Shown here: piece by piece, positions 34,028 to 44,600 of the stretch
How the letters are laid out: each line of letters opens with the position of its first letter
Position numbering within the stretch: the stretch's first letter is position 1
Origin: Gracilaria gracilis
Lineage: Eukaryota; Rhodophyta; Florideophyceae; Gracilariales; Gracilariaceae
Direction of reading: 5' to 3'
DNA: 64,000 nucleotides
NCBI GenBank assembly: GCA_030374805.1
Contig: JARGSG010000183.1
Location: 620,001-684,000 of the forward strand
Position numbers and translations under genes: made by a program
Notes under the pieces: generated by a model
What the model was told of the DNA's origin: nothing
Seen by the model: only the letters and a program-made list of their open reading frames with translations
Database searches by the model: none

Positions 34028-36505
34028 ATGGCGCCTCTGAACCATAAAAGGGGGCGGGAGTCAGCGCGATCGAAGAGGAACAGCGAGGGGTCAGAAATGG
34101 CGCCGTTTACGCCAGGAAGAAGAAAGGCGAAGGTCTCCACACCTCGTAGGCCGACATCGCGTTCCGAGCGGGGAACCCCGCGCGCGATGAAGAAGAAGAC
34201 GAGTACTCCCGTGCCATATAAGACAAAAGGTGGCGACTCTGTATCTTTGTTCATCAGCCTTGGAAAGGACAAGAACAGGGTTGAAGTTGGTACTGCGGAA
34301 GTACGCGGCGTGGGGCCTGCTGGTGGTAACGGGAAGGGGCTCTGCCGTTCGCTGCATGGCCATCCTCTAAGCGCCACTGCCTTAGAGGGTGAGGATTTGG
34401 TGGTTATCTGGAAGACGAATATTTCAAGTCATCTAGACGCCAAGTACCCTTAACGTTTCCAAAGTCCGAAGGTTCCCCAGAGTAAGCTCGCCGAATTGTT
34501 TTCGGCTGGGTTGTATGCCTGGGATACGTCGATAATAACCTCAATTGAGAATCCGCAGAGTCCCACTTCACACCCCACTCCGCACCCTGGGGCCGGGAAG
34601 TCGTCCACCTCTCAGCCTGAGAGTGAAGATGTTGAGGAGGTCAAAGAATCGGCTGCTCATTCCTCTAAAACCGCCAAACTCCAGTCTCCACCAACGAGAA
34701 GAGGAAGACGAGAACGTTCTAAAGGGATGAAGAAACCGGTGAGAGCAATTGAGAGGGTTGACATCGTGGATGACTCCGATGACGATGTTGTGGAGGTCAT
34801 TTGGACTAGTAAGGCTTCCCTGGGTGGACCTGAGGGGGATTTGTTCGATGAAGGAGATAGAGTTCCGTCGGATGAGGTGGACACCACGCTGCCGCTACCG
34901 AAGATATCCCTCGCCGACTATGTTCAGCAGCGGTTGACGACGGATATCGAGATGATTGAAATCCCGAAGAAGACGGTTCGCAGTGTGAACCTGGCGCACA
35001 AGGAGGCCACGAAGATGAAGTGCCGCAACTTTGGTTGGCTTCCCTCCTCCGGTTCGATTGCCGTTACAGTTGTAGGCGAATTGGATGCGAGTGACATCGT
35101 TGGCAGGAGACTTGTGCTGCCTGTAACACTAATAGACGGATATCACGGATTTCTGGTGTTACAGGACCTTCGTGAGGAAAGAGAGAAGTGGGAGGATATA
35201 CTGAAGTCTCTGGATATTGTGTTATGGAGGAGGAAGGATGGTAATCCGATGGTCATGAATGAAGTGCTAGGACTTGGCAATCTCCTGAACAAGATGAGCT
35301 CCAATGTTCTGAAGATGTATTTTGCAGACAAACTTCACAGCACGGTGTCCTTCGTTGAAAACATCATTGGCGAAGGAGTAGTGGATGTGAGGAAGGTGAC
35401 GCCGAAACAGATAGCGGGCCCGTTGGAAAGAAGTGGGGTTATTGGGGACTATATTATGCGTCACTTGAATCGCTATGCGGCACTGGCTCTGAAGTTTGTG
35501 CAAAGCGAGGGGCTTTCCCAATTCTTTGAGAAGGTGTGTGAGGAGAGGCCGCCGCTGAGGCTCACACATGTGTCGAGTGACCTCCTTATGGGACTCGCAG
35601 ATGTGGAATTTCGTTTCGTCGTCCGTTGCTTGCAATGGCATGTGCGACTGAGAATGTTCTCTGCCGGAAGGACGGGCCGTTTTGGGGATATGAGGAAGCA
35701 CTTCTTTCAGTGTGCAATTGCTATGTTTAAGCTTTGCGACATGACTGCCAAGAGGAAGAAGATGACAGTTGAAGAAGTGATGCAGACGATTCTCAAGATT
35801 GGAGGAAAGAAGGTATCTGTCCTGGAATATCTCGGGAAGCAAACAGCCAAAATGGAGCTCGAGGGAGCAAAGCGTTTGTGGGACGGGATGGTGTCTAGGA
35901 GGGTGAAGACTGCAGGTAACAAGCTGGAACATCACTTTAAAGTACCGCTGCGAAGTTCAGAGGAGGAGGAGGTTGTAGAAGAGGTTATTGAAGAGGTTGT
36001 CGAACCGGAGGGGGAGGCCAGGGCTCCATCTGCTGAGGTGGATAACGATCCCATGGTGGTAGAAAGCCCTGAACCGGAACCACCGGTGTTATGACGTAGC
36101 AAAAGACGTAAGGTGGGTCCGGGTCGCTTGAGAGAAGAGGAGGTTGGACGGGTTGTGGGGAAGAAGAGGAAATCGAGGAAGAGAACTTCTGTGGTGCTTA
36201 CTGACGACGAGGATGAAGATGATGTGCAACCTGCTTCGAAGCGAAAAAGGAAGGGTACGGTGAACATATCTTCTGGGGACATACCTTTGGAGGTTGTTAA
36301 CTTGTTCAGGAAAATGACGAGGACTGAATTGAAGAAGTTCTTTAAGGAGCAGAAAATCAATATGATGTCGTCCAGTGAGGGCGAGGAGGAGAGTGATAGT
36401 GGTGAGAAGGATAATGGATTTTGTGGGGATGAACCGGGGGGGAAGCTGAAGGAGGAATGCGTAGCTTTGAGGATAACAATCCGGATGTTCTCCCGAAGTG
36501 GATGA
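34028..36505 (+). pseudogene. Basic/acidic nuclear-type protein, unknown family, interrupted
   Basis: A single frame runs from the ATG at 34028 (MAPLNHKRGRESARSKR) to 36505, crossed by stops at 34451-34453 (TAA) and 36092-36094 (TGA). The central 532 codons (34496-36094) are open. The protein has a basic Ser/Pro-rich N-terminus, an acidic stretch (VDIVDDSDDDVVEVIW), a helical middle domain (ADYVQQRLTTDIEMIEIPKK; GDYIMRHLNRYAALALKFV), then acidic and Lys/Arg-rich segments (GKKRKSRKRTSVV, DDEDEDDVQPASKRKRKG) that look like nuclear-localisation signals. The middle domain is not recognised. Coding DNA is G-rich. It may be a DNA- or chromatin-binding partner of the next gene. A readthrough or multi-gene reading is less likely than decay. 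Confidence 0.5.
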
Positions 36506-36876
36506 AGACAGCTGGGGAGTACACCGGGGGATCGGATATGTCGTGGACGAATATGGTGAGTGCATTGCCGAGTGAGTGGCCGGGAGGGAAGAATGCCGTG
36601 AAACAAAAGCACCCGTGGATGGATATGCTTCACCTACGAAAGCAGCATAGGGCCGGGTGTTTAACGGTGGAAGATTTGAAGGCGGTGCATCACGCGGTTT
36701 ACTGGCATGCAGCCCGGAATGTGCATAACGAACTGGGGACTACGAAGGTACCAGTTCTTGTGGTGATGCTCTCGTTGAAAGGAAGCCCAAAGGGGAGGAA
36801 GAGGCTCTTTGGATGGCGGCGATGGAGAGGGATGACCTCGCGCGAGAGTATTTTGCCGCGAAGAGAGTGGAGTTGA
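36457..36876 (+). pseudogene. Possible N-terminal part of the dioxygenase, shifted frame
   Basis: A 139-codon frame (MKTAGEYTGGSDMSWTNMVS, LTVEDLKAVHHAVYWHAARN) with a protein-like composition. It overlaps the dioxygenase frame, and its last 40 codons look like out-of-frame translation of that gene. Function unknown. Confidence 0.35.
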
Positions 36877-37895
36877 TGGAGAGAGAATTCTGTGTGCTGG
36901 AGGAATTTGGAAGTGACGAAGGCATGTCAGATCAGGCGAAGAAGAGGGGGGTGGTGTTGGATGAAGATGTGACAGAGAGTATGTTGGAGTTCTTTCACAA
37001 GAATTTCTTGGAACAGCCGGACCCCAAGTTCGAGGAGAACCGCAAGAGATGGAACCCTATCATCAATGCGAGAGATATGAAGGACGCGGGGGATAGGATG
37101 CAGAGCATTGGGCGATACATTACCACGAAGAAGGGAATTGTGGATTACATGGAATCGGATGAGAAAAATGTGATGATGGTGAGAAAGAGGGCGTTGTTGG
37201 ATGCTACGTTTCGGCAGATAGCAGCCGCTCTTCGTCTGTGTAACAACAGTAGGGCGAAGAAGAGGATGTATGCGCCGGAAACAGTAGGACTTGTGTTGTG
37301 TACGGGGGAGGGATGCCCGAGGCAGGTGTTGCACACCGATTTCCGAGGGTTTACGAATGTGGAGAAGAACAATAGGGAGATTCCAGGATTCTTCATGATG
37401 GCCTCCGGGGGGAGCTCTTTTATGATATGGGTATGTGAGAGGTCACATAATATGTATGTGACGGATGACAAGTGTTTGAAGAGGCTGTCTCGTACGATGG
37501 TTGTGAAGAAGTTCAGGGTTCCACCGTACTCCATGTTTATTGGAAGGGGGGATGTGTTTCATGCTGGGGCTGGGTACATGGATGCGCTGGTGAAAGAGAA
37601 TTGTCAACGGTATCACATGTACTTTGTGCCCGAGGGATACAAGCTCCCTGATGCAGTGCACAGGCAGCCTGCTTTTCGGCCCAAATTCTTAGATGAGGAA
37701 TTTCGACTCGGGGAAGACCCGAACGACCAGCTGGACGGCGAGGAAAGTTCTGTGATTAAGTTTGAAATGGAGGAAGAGGAAGCTGGAGAGGAGGATTACG
37801 AAGAGGAAGATGACGAGGTACAAGGCCACAAAGCTGATACCACGGATGGAGACTACGAGGAGGGACCGATGATAATAGATTATGAGGAGGACTAG
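36813..37895 (+). CDS. 2-oxoglutarate/Fe(II)-dependent dioxygenase
   Basis: A 360-residue intact protein with a double-stranded beta-helix signature: RQVLHTDFRGF (His174, Asp176), GFFMMASGGSSFMIWV (a core strand, then SH), PPYSMFIGRGDVFHAGAGY (distal His250) and NCQRYHMYFVP (Arg266, the probable 2-oxoglutarate contact). All metal and co-substrate residues are present. The N-terminal 150 residues are helical and the tail is acidic (EEEEAGEEDYEEEDDE). The frame is open from 36729, but 36813 is the first ATG. An overlapping frame at 36457-36876 (WMDMLHLRKQHRAGCLTVED) may encode an N-terminal portion joined by a shift or missed splice. Family members act on proteins, lipids or DNA. Its position beside a DNA methyltransferase suggests a nucleic-acid or chromatin substrate, as in TET/JBP or AlkB enzymes, but no motif specific to those is visible. 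Confidence 0.72.
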   Translation: MAAMERDDLAREYFAAKRVELMEREFCVLEEFGSDEGMSDQAKKRGVVLDEDVTESMLEFFHKNFLEQPDPKFEENRKRWNPIINARDMKDAGDRMQSIGRYITTKKGIVDYMESDEKNVMMVRKRALLDATFRQIAAALRLCNNSRAKKRMYAPETVGLVLCTGEGCPRQVLHTDFRGFTNVEKNNREIPGFFMMASGGSSFMIWVCERSHNMYVTDDKCLKRLSRTMVVKKFRVPPYSMFIGRGDVFHAGAGYMDALVKENCQRYHMYFVPEGYKLPDAVHRQPAFRPKFLDEEFRLGEDPNDQLDGEESSVIKFEMEEEEAGEEDYEEEDDEVQGHKADTTDGDYEEGPMIIDYEED

Positions 37896-38110
37896 AGAAA
37901 AAGTGTAGGGCGTATAGTGTTATGTGTGTAGTGTTATGTGTGTGAGAGTGAGGTGACTTGACTAGTAATGAGAAATGAACGAATGTTTTGATATAATGTG
38001 AGCATAAAAAGATTGTTGAAAAAAAAAAGAGTTACAAAGCGTGGGGTAAGGAGAGAGAGTATTGTGCGAAGATATCTTTTATACAAAGTGAGACCAAAGT
38101 AGTACTGGTA
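37896..38110. other. Convergent intergenic spacer in the giant element
   Basis: About 0.2 kb with GTGTTATGTGTGTAG-like short repeats and an A-run (38020-38028), between the stop of the dioxygenase and the stop of the convergent reductase-like gene. Confidence 0.6.
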
Positions 38111-38947
38111 CTAAAAGAGAATGTCTTTTCTAAGGACATTGACATAGTTGGTGTGAAAAGGGGCAGGGTCAGGCAAGCCCGCTCTCTTGGTATCCTCGGA
38201 GGAAAGATAGAAGTAAGCATTTCTGAATTCGTACTCAGAGGATGAGGCGTGGAAGGAGGTAAGAGTGCTGCCGTAGACGAGGAGGGATTGTACTGTGGAG
38301 GGGATATTGTAGGAGATAGCTGTGTTGGAGGAGACTATGCCGAGTAGTTCCTTCATTGTCGTTGAGACTATGGTATTGTAGTAGTGGGTGGCCACGTCAT
38401 GCATGGTAATGAAGCCGTGGGAGGAACCAACTAGGTTGAATGAAGAGATCCAGACGAGCATTTCGTAGTAGGATTTAGAGAAGGCGTCTTCGTCAACGAT
38501 ATTGCAAGTGAGACCTGCGTTAAAGAAGGGTTGTGCTAGTGCGAAAGCCCATTTTCCGGTGACAGTTGTGAGGCCGTTGAGAGTAAGAGGGGTGACGCCA
38601 TCCTGTGAAGGTGCACCGAGAGTGGGTACGGCGATGTAAAGAACTGCTCGTGTGGTGTGATGAAGACCATGTTTTGAAAGAATGGGAAGAATGTGGCCGT
38701 TCTGAATGAAGACCAAGTCTTGTGTGAAAGATGGAGGGCAGGAGTGTATTACTGTTTCCAACAAGTTGCTCCTGCCACAGAAGAAAATGGGACCTTGCGA
38801 AATGCTGTGTGCGGCTACAAAATCTTGGATTGAAAGAATGGTATCTTGAGGGGTACCGTGATCGTAAAGCATAGAGCCAATGCGGCCTCTGCATACAACA
38901 ATAGCTGGGGTGTGGGAGGAGCGGAAAGAAGAGGAAGGCGAGGTCAT
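38111..38947 (-). CDS. Ketopantoate-reductase-like protein (cargo gene)
   Basis: An intact 278-residue protein resembling the PanE/ApbA (ketopantoate reductase-like) NAD(P)-binding family of algae and plants: an N-terminal strand-loop AIVVCRGRIGSMLYDHG (Rossmann-type glycine loop), FFCGRSNLLETVIHSCP, LVFIQNGHILPIL (the V-QNG motif following the cofactor domain), GVTPLTLNGLTTVTGKWAFA and a helical C-terminal domain with YYEMLVWISSFNLVGSSHGF. True ketopantoate reductases act in pantothenate synthesis. This subfamily lacks a known reaction, and its substrate cannot be read here. It is transcribed opposite to its neighbours and lies inside the transposon ends, so it looks like a captured host gene. 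It is uninterrupted while most of its neighbours are broken. Confidence 0.6.
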   Translation of the reverse strand: MTSPSSSFRSSHTPAIVVCRGRIGSMLYDHGTPQDTILSIQDFVAAHSISQGPIFFCGRSNLLETVIHSCPPSFTQDLVFIQNGHILPILSKHGLHHTTRAVLYIAVPTLGAPSQDGVTPLTLNGLTTVTGKWAFALAQPFFNAGLTCNIVDEDAFSKSYYEMLVWISSFNLVGSSHGFITMHDVATHYYNTIVSTTMKELLGIVSSNTAISYNIPSTVQSLLVYGSTLTSFHASSSEYEFRNAYFYLSSEDTKRAGLPDPAPFHTNYVNVLRKDILF

Positions 38948-39355
38948 TATGTCGAATTTGTTGGATGCCGTGAGGAGATATTGTGCTACAGGAGAGGAAG
39001 GGAGATATGCTTAAGTAGAAAACGGCGTTGCCGATGTATACATCGATAAAGTGGTTTCAGAGGAAAAGATAGTTTTTATGACTAAATAGTTGAAAGAATG
39101 AGATAGGTGGGTATGAAGGGATTAGGACTGATGAATGTGTTTATGAAAAGAGATGTGTCGAAATGAAGTATGAAGGGGAAGATGTAATGGTAAGGAGTTA
39201 AGGAACGGGCGCTGTGGATTGGTTTTGTGGGATGGTACTGAAAGGAAAAAACGAAAATATAGAAATATCTGGGAGAAATGGAGTTTTTGGGGAATGGCGG
39301 AAAATTGGGGTATAGGAAATTGTGATACAAATAGGCATGTGGGGTAGAGGGGTGT

Positions 39356-40420
39356 GTGATCACGAGTGTAATGGCTGTGATCAGGGGTGGCAAGGAGGAG
39401 AGTTGTTGTAAGTCGCTCAGGCCTGTTCAAGTTGTTTATCGCCGGACGCCGTCTTTTCTCGGGATATCGAATGGATACGTTGGTGACGAGGAGCTAATGG
39501 CTCTGCTGCATAAAACGGAAGTGCCAGAGACGCCGGTGCGGAAGGAGGGAGGTGGTACTGAGGGGGTTTGTGTGAGTCAGAGGGTTTGTAATGGGGATGG
39601 AGGAGGCGGTGGAGGAGATGGGGATGGGGATGGAGGAGGAGGACCGGAGAGAAGGTTTATAGGGGAGATGGAGGAACGGGTGAGGATGCTTGGGGGGAGT
39701 TTGAAGAAGCACTTCGACGACATGCTGTCGGAGATGGTGGCAGACATGGGAGGGGTGGTGCTGAGTGTGTCGGAGGTTGGGGTGCCGATGAAATTGATGT
39801 CGACGATTCGGAAGAGGATGAAATTGACTAGAGTGGGGGCTGTTGGACATGTCAATGAGGTGTTGGAGTGCGTGAGGAGGGAGATGGGGAGGCTGCGAAA
39901 GGAGAACATGGGGCTGAAGGGTAGGGTTGAAGTGTTGGAGGAGCAAGTGGGACAGGTGAAGAAGGCGTGAAAATTGCTGATGGAGTTGAAGGAATTGGTG
40001 AGGGGAGGGGGAGTAGGGATGGAGAGGGAGCAGGTAAAGGTTCGCCGGTGACGCCTGGTTCTCGGGGTGGGCGGGGGGGGTGTGAGGGAGAGGGGGGGAG
40101 AAGAGAAGGGAGGAGAAGGTGTGGGGAGTCGACTGAAGAAGAGGTGGAAGGGTGGGGTGATGATGGACGAGGATGGGAAGGTGTTTGTGCGGCCGCAGCT
40201 GCCCGGTGGCGCGCTGTTGGTGGGTTTTGGGAGTGCGGCGGCGGCTGCGAGGACGGCGGAGCGTATATGGGAGGAGCAGGAGGAGAAGAGGCTGGGAGAG
40301 GTTGGAAGCCGCTTTGGGGCTAGGAGGGTGTACCAGAATGGGGAGAATTGTCCGTTGGACTTCTTTACCTTCAAGTTTAGGGAAACTGAGATTCAGGCCC
40401 CGAATGCCGAGTTGGAATAA
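39356..40420 (+). pseudogene. Coiled-coil protein, interrupted
   Basis: A frame starting at 39356 (MITSVMAVIRGGKEESCCKS) contains a Gly/Asp run (GGGGGGDGDGDGGGG), a helical central part (EMEERVRMLGGSLKKHFDDM) and a leucine-zipper-like segment (MGRLRKENMGLKGRVEVLEE). Stops at 39968-39970 and about 40048 lie in the same frame, after which coding-like sequence resumes: a stretch from 40067 to 40420 with DEDGKVFVRPQLPGG and AARTAERIWEEQEEKRLG. The gene is near the right end of the element and may encode a DNA-binding accessory protein. No family is recognised. The short repeated GA/GG-rich DNA makes the amino-acid composition unreliable. Confidence 0.4.
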
Positions 40421-40509
40421 ACCAGCGCTGGTGACCCGAGAGTAAATTTTTTGAGTGATTTTGACGACTGCGACGAATGTGAGGTAACGGGCAGTGGTGC
40501 ACGAACTGC

Positions 40510-40672
40510 AAACTAGCATATAACTTCAACAAATGGAGTTCAACTGCGGCACGTGGAAATGCGATTTCCAAAAAAAATTTTTTTTGCCTTGCAAACAAGC
40601 GCAATCTGCGAAATTGCTAGTTTTTTCGGACTTTTATTTTCATATCGAGCCATCTAGCATACTAAACTAGCA
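40510..40672. repeat. Right subterminal TGCTAGTTT repeats
   Basis: Copies of the 9-mer at 40510-40518 (inverted), 40615-40623 (direct) and 40664-40672 (inverted), mirroring the left end. An A8T8 palindrome lies between them at about 40570-40585. Confidence 0.8.
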
Positions 40673-40690
40673 TTCTGAGAACAACGACGT
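40664..40690 (-). repeat. Right terminal inverted repeat of the giant element
   Basis: Reverse complement of 21282-21308 with three mismatches. Confidence 0.8.
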
Positions 40691-41660
40691 GCACGTGAGA
40701 TGCCTCACCCTAGAGGTTACTTGCAAGGCAAATCACAAACTCCGACCCGGAAATTACCCCTCCATATGGTAAAGAAAACGGCAAAACCCCTTTTCGTCTG
40801 TATCTCGAAAACGAAGCGATTTCGGAGGCTGAGAATTGCCGATTCGGGAGCGAGGCACGGTCAAAACATTTGAATTCTTTCACCATTCCGTTGCGCACTC
40901 CCTACACACAACAGCAGAAACCGAATCGGTTACTCCGCACGGCGTGCCACAGGCATCACGCGTGTATCTCGACAATTAAAGGGTACAATTTTTTTGAATG
41001 TTTCTACAGTAAGGTTTTGCGCGGGTGTGGCATGCGCACTCACGCGCGTGCCCCGCGCGTGCATGGCGCGTTTGTAACGGCGCGTGCACAGCGGCGCGTG
41101 CGATTTTAGCGCTATCCGCTCACTGTACGCACCCCTCAAGGACTGCTTCTTTCTTGCAATACCTTCTTGGTGAACGTTCGCCAACCACCCCGGGTTTCGG
41201 GATTAAGATGCGTTTCCTGCTTTCTTCAGGGATTGCATCACCCATAAAATTTACCCATCCTTCGGCATGCTCTCTCCCTTTCGGTTCCAGTAGCTTACTC
41301 TGAAGTGTTGTGGTATGGCTGAGGGCGGCTTTGCGGTATCACCGACGACGCCCATTTCAGCGTACTGTGTACTTCAGAACTTCTTGGGTACGGCGGTGAC
41401 CTACAAGGCGTTCCGCTGTGAACTCATTAGAAACCTGAGACGTTATCCGGTCACTACTTTGGTTTAGATGAGCATTAGTACCACTAGTGGCAGGTGTGTC
41501 CTCTGAAGAAGCAACTATAATCCCCGCGGGTGGTACATAGTCTCTGTCGTCACCCTGTGCTTCATCACTAACCTCAATGGGTATTTTGTTTCCCTGGGCT
41601 GAGTTCTCAAGGCAACTGCTTGTGGGTCATGGGCGGATTCTCCGCGTTCTTTCCTGGTTT
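40691..41660. other. Intergenic DNA right of the giant element
   Basis: No gene recognised. Contains a GC-rich patch with repeated GCGCGTGC (about 41038-41104) and a Thr/Ser-coding CT-rich part. The pol sequence interrupted at 21281 does not obviously resume here. Confidence 0.45.
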
Positions 41661-44600
41661 GAAACGTTCAAGGTGCGACTGTGATTCGGTCAATAGAGAT
41701 CTTATTCTTTACTCCATCTTGGTTTACAGTTACCGTGGGATCGGTCGATCGAACTACCTTGAAAGATCCCGATGATTTCGGCCGAAGCTTAGAATTGATA
41801 CATCTATCAATAGCTTCATCATCGGCCTCATCACCTGGTCGTGGTGTAGCTCCTTTCAGGGGGTGATCAATAAAGACATACTGACTTGGCGTAACCGTTA
41901 CCACTTGGGTTACCTTTCGGTCGTATTCCTCCGTGTACCGCTTTTGGGAGGCTGTAAGCTTGCTCTCAGCATATTTGAGAGTACGCCTCAACATCAAAAA
42001 GGTATTCCGTTTGACCTGTGACGGTATGAGCGCCCCGGCGGCTTCTTTTATTATTAGGCCTCCCTCAACAACAATACCAGGTGGGTGTCATGACATTATC
42101 AGATCAAACGGCGTACTTTGCGTCGCTCGATAAACCTGAAGGTTATAGGCAAACGCCAAGGGCTGCACGAGCTCGTCCCAAACAGTTTGGTGTTCTTCCG
42201 TTTAGTGGCATAGCCTAGATACAGTGTTCGGTTAGAGCGCTCTACTTGCCCATTCGTTTGAAAATGATAGGGAGTAATGAAGTAGTGCTTAATACCCAAG
42301 AGGTTACAGCCAGCCTCAAAGAACTCGGAAGCTAAGTTCGAACCATTTTCGGTAACTAGATAAAGCGGGGCACCATACGGGTGGATCCAATTGTTCAAGA
42401 GCGCCATCGCGAGGGCCGTAGATTTTTTGTCCTTCAAGGGTACCGCTCGCGTGAGCTTCGAGAACTTGTCGGTGATTACGATGATGTACTGATATAATTT
42501 TATAGTTTTCGGTAGTGGATCCAGAAGTTCTATTGCAATGCATTCGAGAGCACCCGCAGCAAGAAATGGTTTCAAGTATTCCTGTGCTTGCGGAGAACTC
42601 CATGGGTTCGTACGCACGACTCACACTGAACTAGAAAGGTATAGATATCATGAGCTATATAGGGCCAATAATACCCTTGCCTCAAGTTGTAGTATATTTT
42701 TGTACCTCCAGGGTGTCCTGAAAGCTGGAGGTAGTGGGCAAGATACAGCACCCGTGGGCGCAGCCCCTTGGGAGCTGCCTTCTGAAGGGAACCATCGATG
42801 GGAGCTCGCCTGACAAGAAAAACATTTCGGTCGACGGCAAAGTTTGAGTCTTTCATACCTACTTGGTATATGAGAGAGCGGCAATAGGTATCATTCGCCT
42901 GCTATCTCAAGAATTTCTGACGGGTAGTCTGCATGACGTCTGATTTTTGAAGGGCAAGTATTATCCTAGCGATGGCGTCACTACACCATGTATCCTCTTC
43001 GGGTTGAGTCCAGTAACCTTCTAAGGTATCATTATCACCATCAGGATCTATAGAGATGATAAAGCATGGAATATCATCTTCTACCGGTTCTGTATCCATA
43101 CCATCTGTGGTAATGCGAGACATAGCGTCTGCGACATTGTGCTTGATACTTGGACGGTACTGTACGTCGTCCTCGAACTCTGAAAGTCGTAACCGACATC
43201 AGGCAAGTATGCCTGATGTGTCGGCGAGACCGAGTACCTACCACGGGGCGTCATGGTCAATTCAAAGCTTAAACATTTCACCATATAGGTAGGGACGGAG
43301 CACCAGCATGCTCCAGACCACAGCTATACATTCGTTTTTGATCGTTGTGTAATTCTTTTCTGCAGCGTACAGAGCAAGGCTACAGTACCCTATGGGTAGT
43401 TTCTCGACCTGTTTTCTTGCTCCTGCATAAGACAGCAACCAATTTGGGGGTCCAAAGCGTCGGTATCCAATGTGTATCGTAAACCAGCTTTGGGTAGTGC
43501 CAAGATGGGAGGTGTCAAGGGCGCATGCTTCAGCGCCTCGAACGAGTCCATTACCATATTAGTAAGACATTCAAGCCTTGTAGGTTGGCCTTTCAGCAGC
43601 TTTCTGTCGAGGGGAGCTGCTTTATTGGCGAATCTCTTGATAAGCCGGCGGTACCCATTGCACAAACTTATAAAGGATTGGATTTCCGTTTGAGACGTGG
43701 GTGGCTTTGTCTACTGCACGGCCCGGATGTTCCGCGGCGTCACTTCTAACATCCCAGGGCTGATATTATGACCGAGATATTCTACCTCCTCGGTGAAGAA
43801 TTCGCACTTGCAGAGCTTCAGCGTTACTCCAGATTCTCTCAAAAGGTTCAAAAATTCCCTAACATGGTAGAAATGTTCCTCTACCGTTCTGGAATATATG
43901 ATTACATCGTCGATGTATACCAGAGCGGTTCCCCACTTGACCTTCAAAAGAATTATATCTAACGCCCTCTGAAAGGTAGCCGGGGCATTCCGCAACACAA
44001 AGGGCATACGCGTAAAGCGAGATAACCCAGCGTGGCAAGTAATCGTAGTTGGCCCTTCTCTTCTTCCCTGATAGGTACCATCCAATAACCACAATTGGCA
44101 TCGAGCGTAGTAAAGATCTTGGCGTTGCCTAACGAATCTATAAACTCATCCATTCTAGGTATTGGGTACGAATTCCTTATGGTCATACTATTCAGCCCTC
44201 TGTAGGCCCCACAGAACCGCATATGGGTATCATTCTTCTTTGCCACCAGAACCACAGGGTTGGCCTAGTCCATATTTGCGGGTTCTATGACACCTTCACG
44301 GAGCGTTCGCTCGACCTCATTGAGCTCAACCTCACGGGCTTTTGGACCTGCTCAGTAGGGTTGCTGGTAAATGGGTTTCCAGCCAGGTACCATATGAATA
44401 CGGTGCTCTATAGCCTCAATTTGGCCCAACCCGCCCGACCACATGAGTTCAAATTCTTCTAAGAGACTGGGGACCCGGTCTCGGAGAGCCTTATTCTCCC
44501 CACCGATCTGGACGCACTCTCTCCCATTACCCACTGGGTCCAGTTCCATAGTCGTTTCCTGATCTCCAACCTTAGAGGTATCGATGATCTTCTGTTCCAT

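Larger units (their letters stand above)
21282..40690. mobile_element. Giant (19.4-kb) Plavaka/CACTA-like transposon with chromatin-modifying genes
   Basis: Bounded by 27-bp inverted repeats (21282-21308 and 40664-40690, three mismatches) that begin ACGTCG and end GAATGCTAGTTT. TGCTAGTTT recurs in both orientations near each end, as subterminal repeats do in CACTA-type elements. Contents in order: Plavaka-like transposase (+), coiled-coil protein (-), DNA methyltransferase/SET-like protein (-), hairpin minisatellite, basic/acidic unknown protein (+), 2OG-Fe(II) dioxygenase (+), ketopantoate-reductase-like protein (-) and coiled-coil protein (+). The plus strand is C-rich in the left arm and G-rich in the right arm. 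It sits in the pol remnant of an old LTR element. A short target duplication is not certain. Several genes are interrupted, so this copy is probably immobile. No DNA polymerase, integrase, packaging ATPase or capsid gene was recognised. Confidence 0.75.

Noticed and set aside
36089-36633. Minus-strand open frames opposite the acidic/basic protein
   Set aside because: Low-complexity Ser/Pro/Leu shadows of GA-rich coding DNA.
25191-40420. Variant genetic code explaining the in-frame stops
   Set aside because: Host genes in the same window terminate with TGA, TAA and TAG at the expected family lengths.
21282-40690. Polinton, virophage or integrated giant-virus segment
   Set aside because: No protein-primed DNA polymerase, integrase, packaging ATPase, protease or capsid-like protein could be recognised; the transposase and subterminal repeats fit a CACTA/Plavaka-type DNA transposon better.
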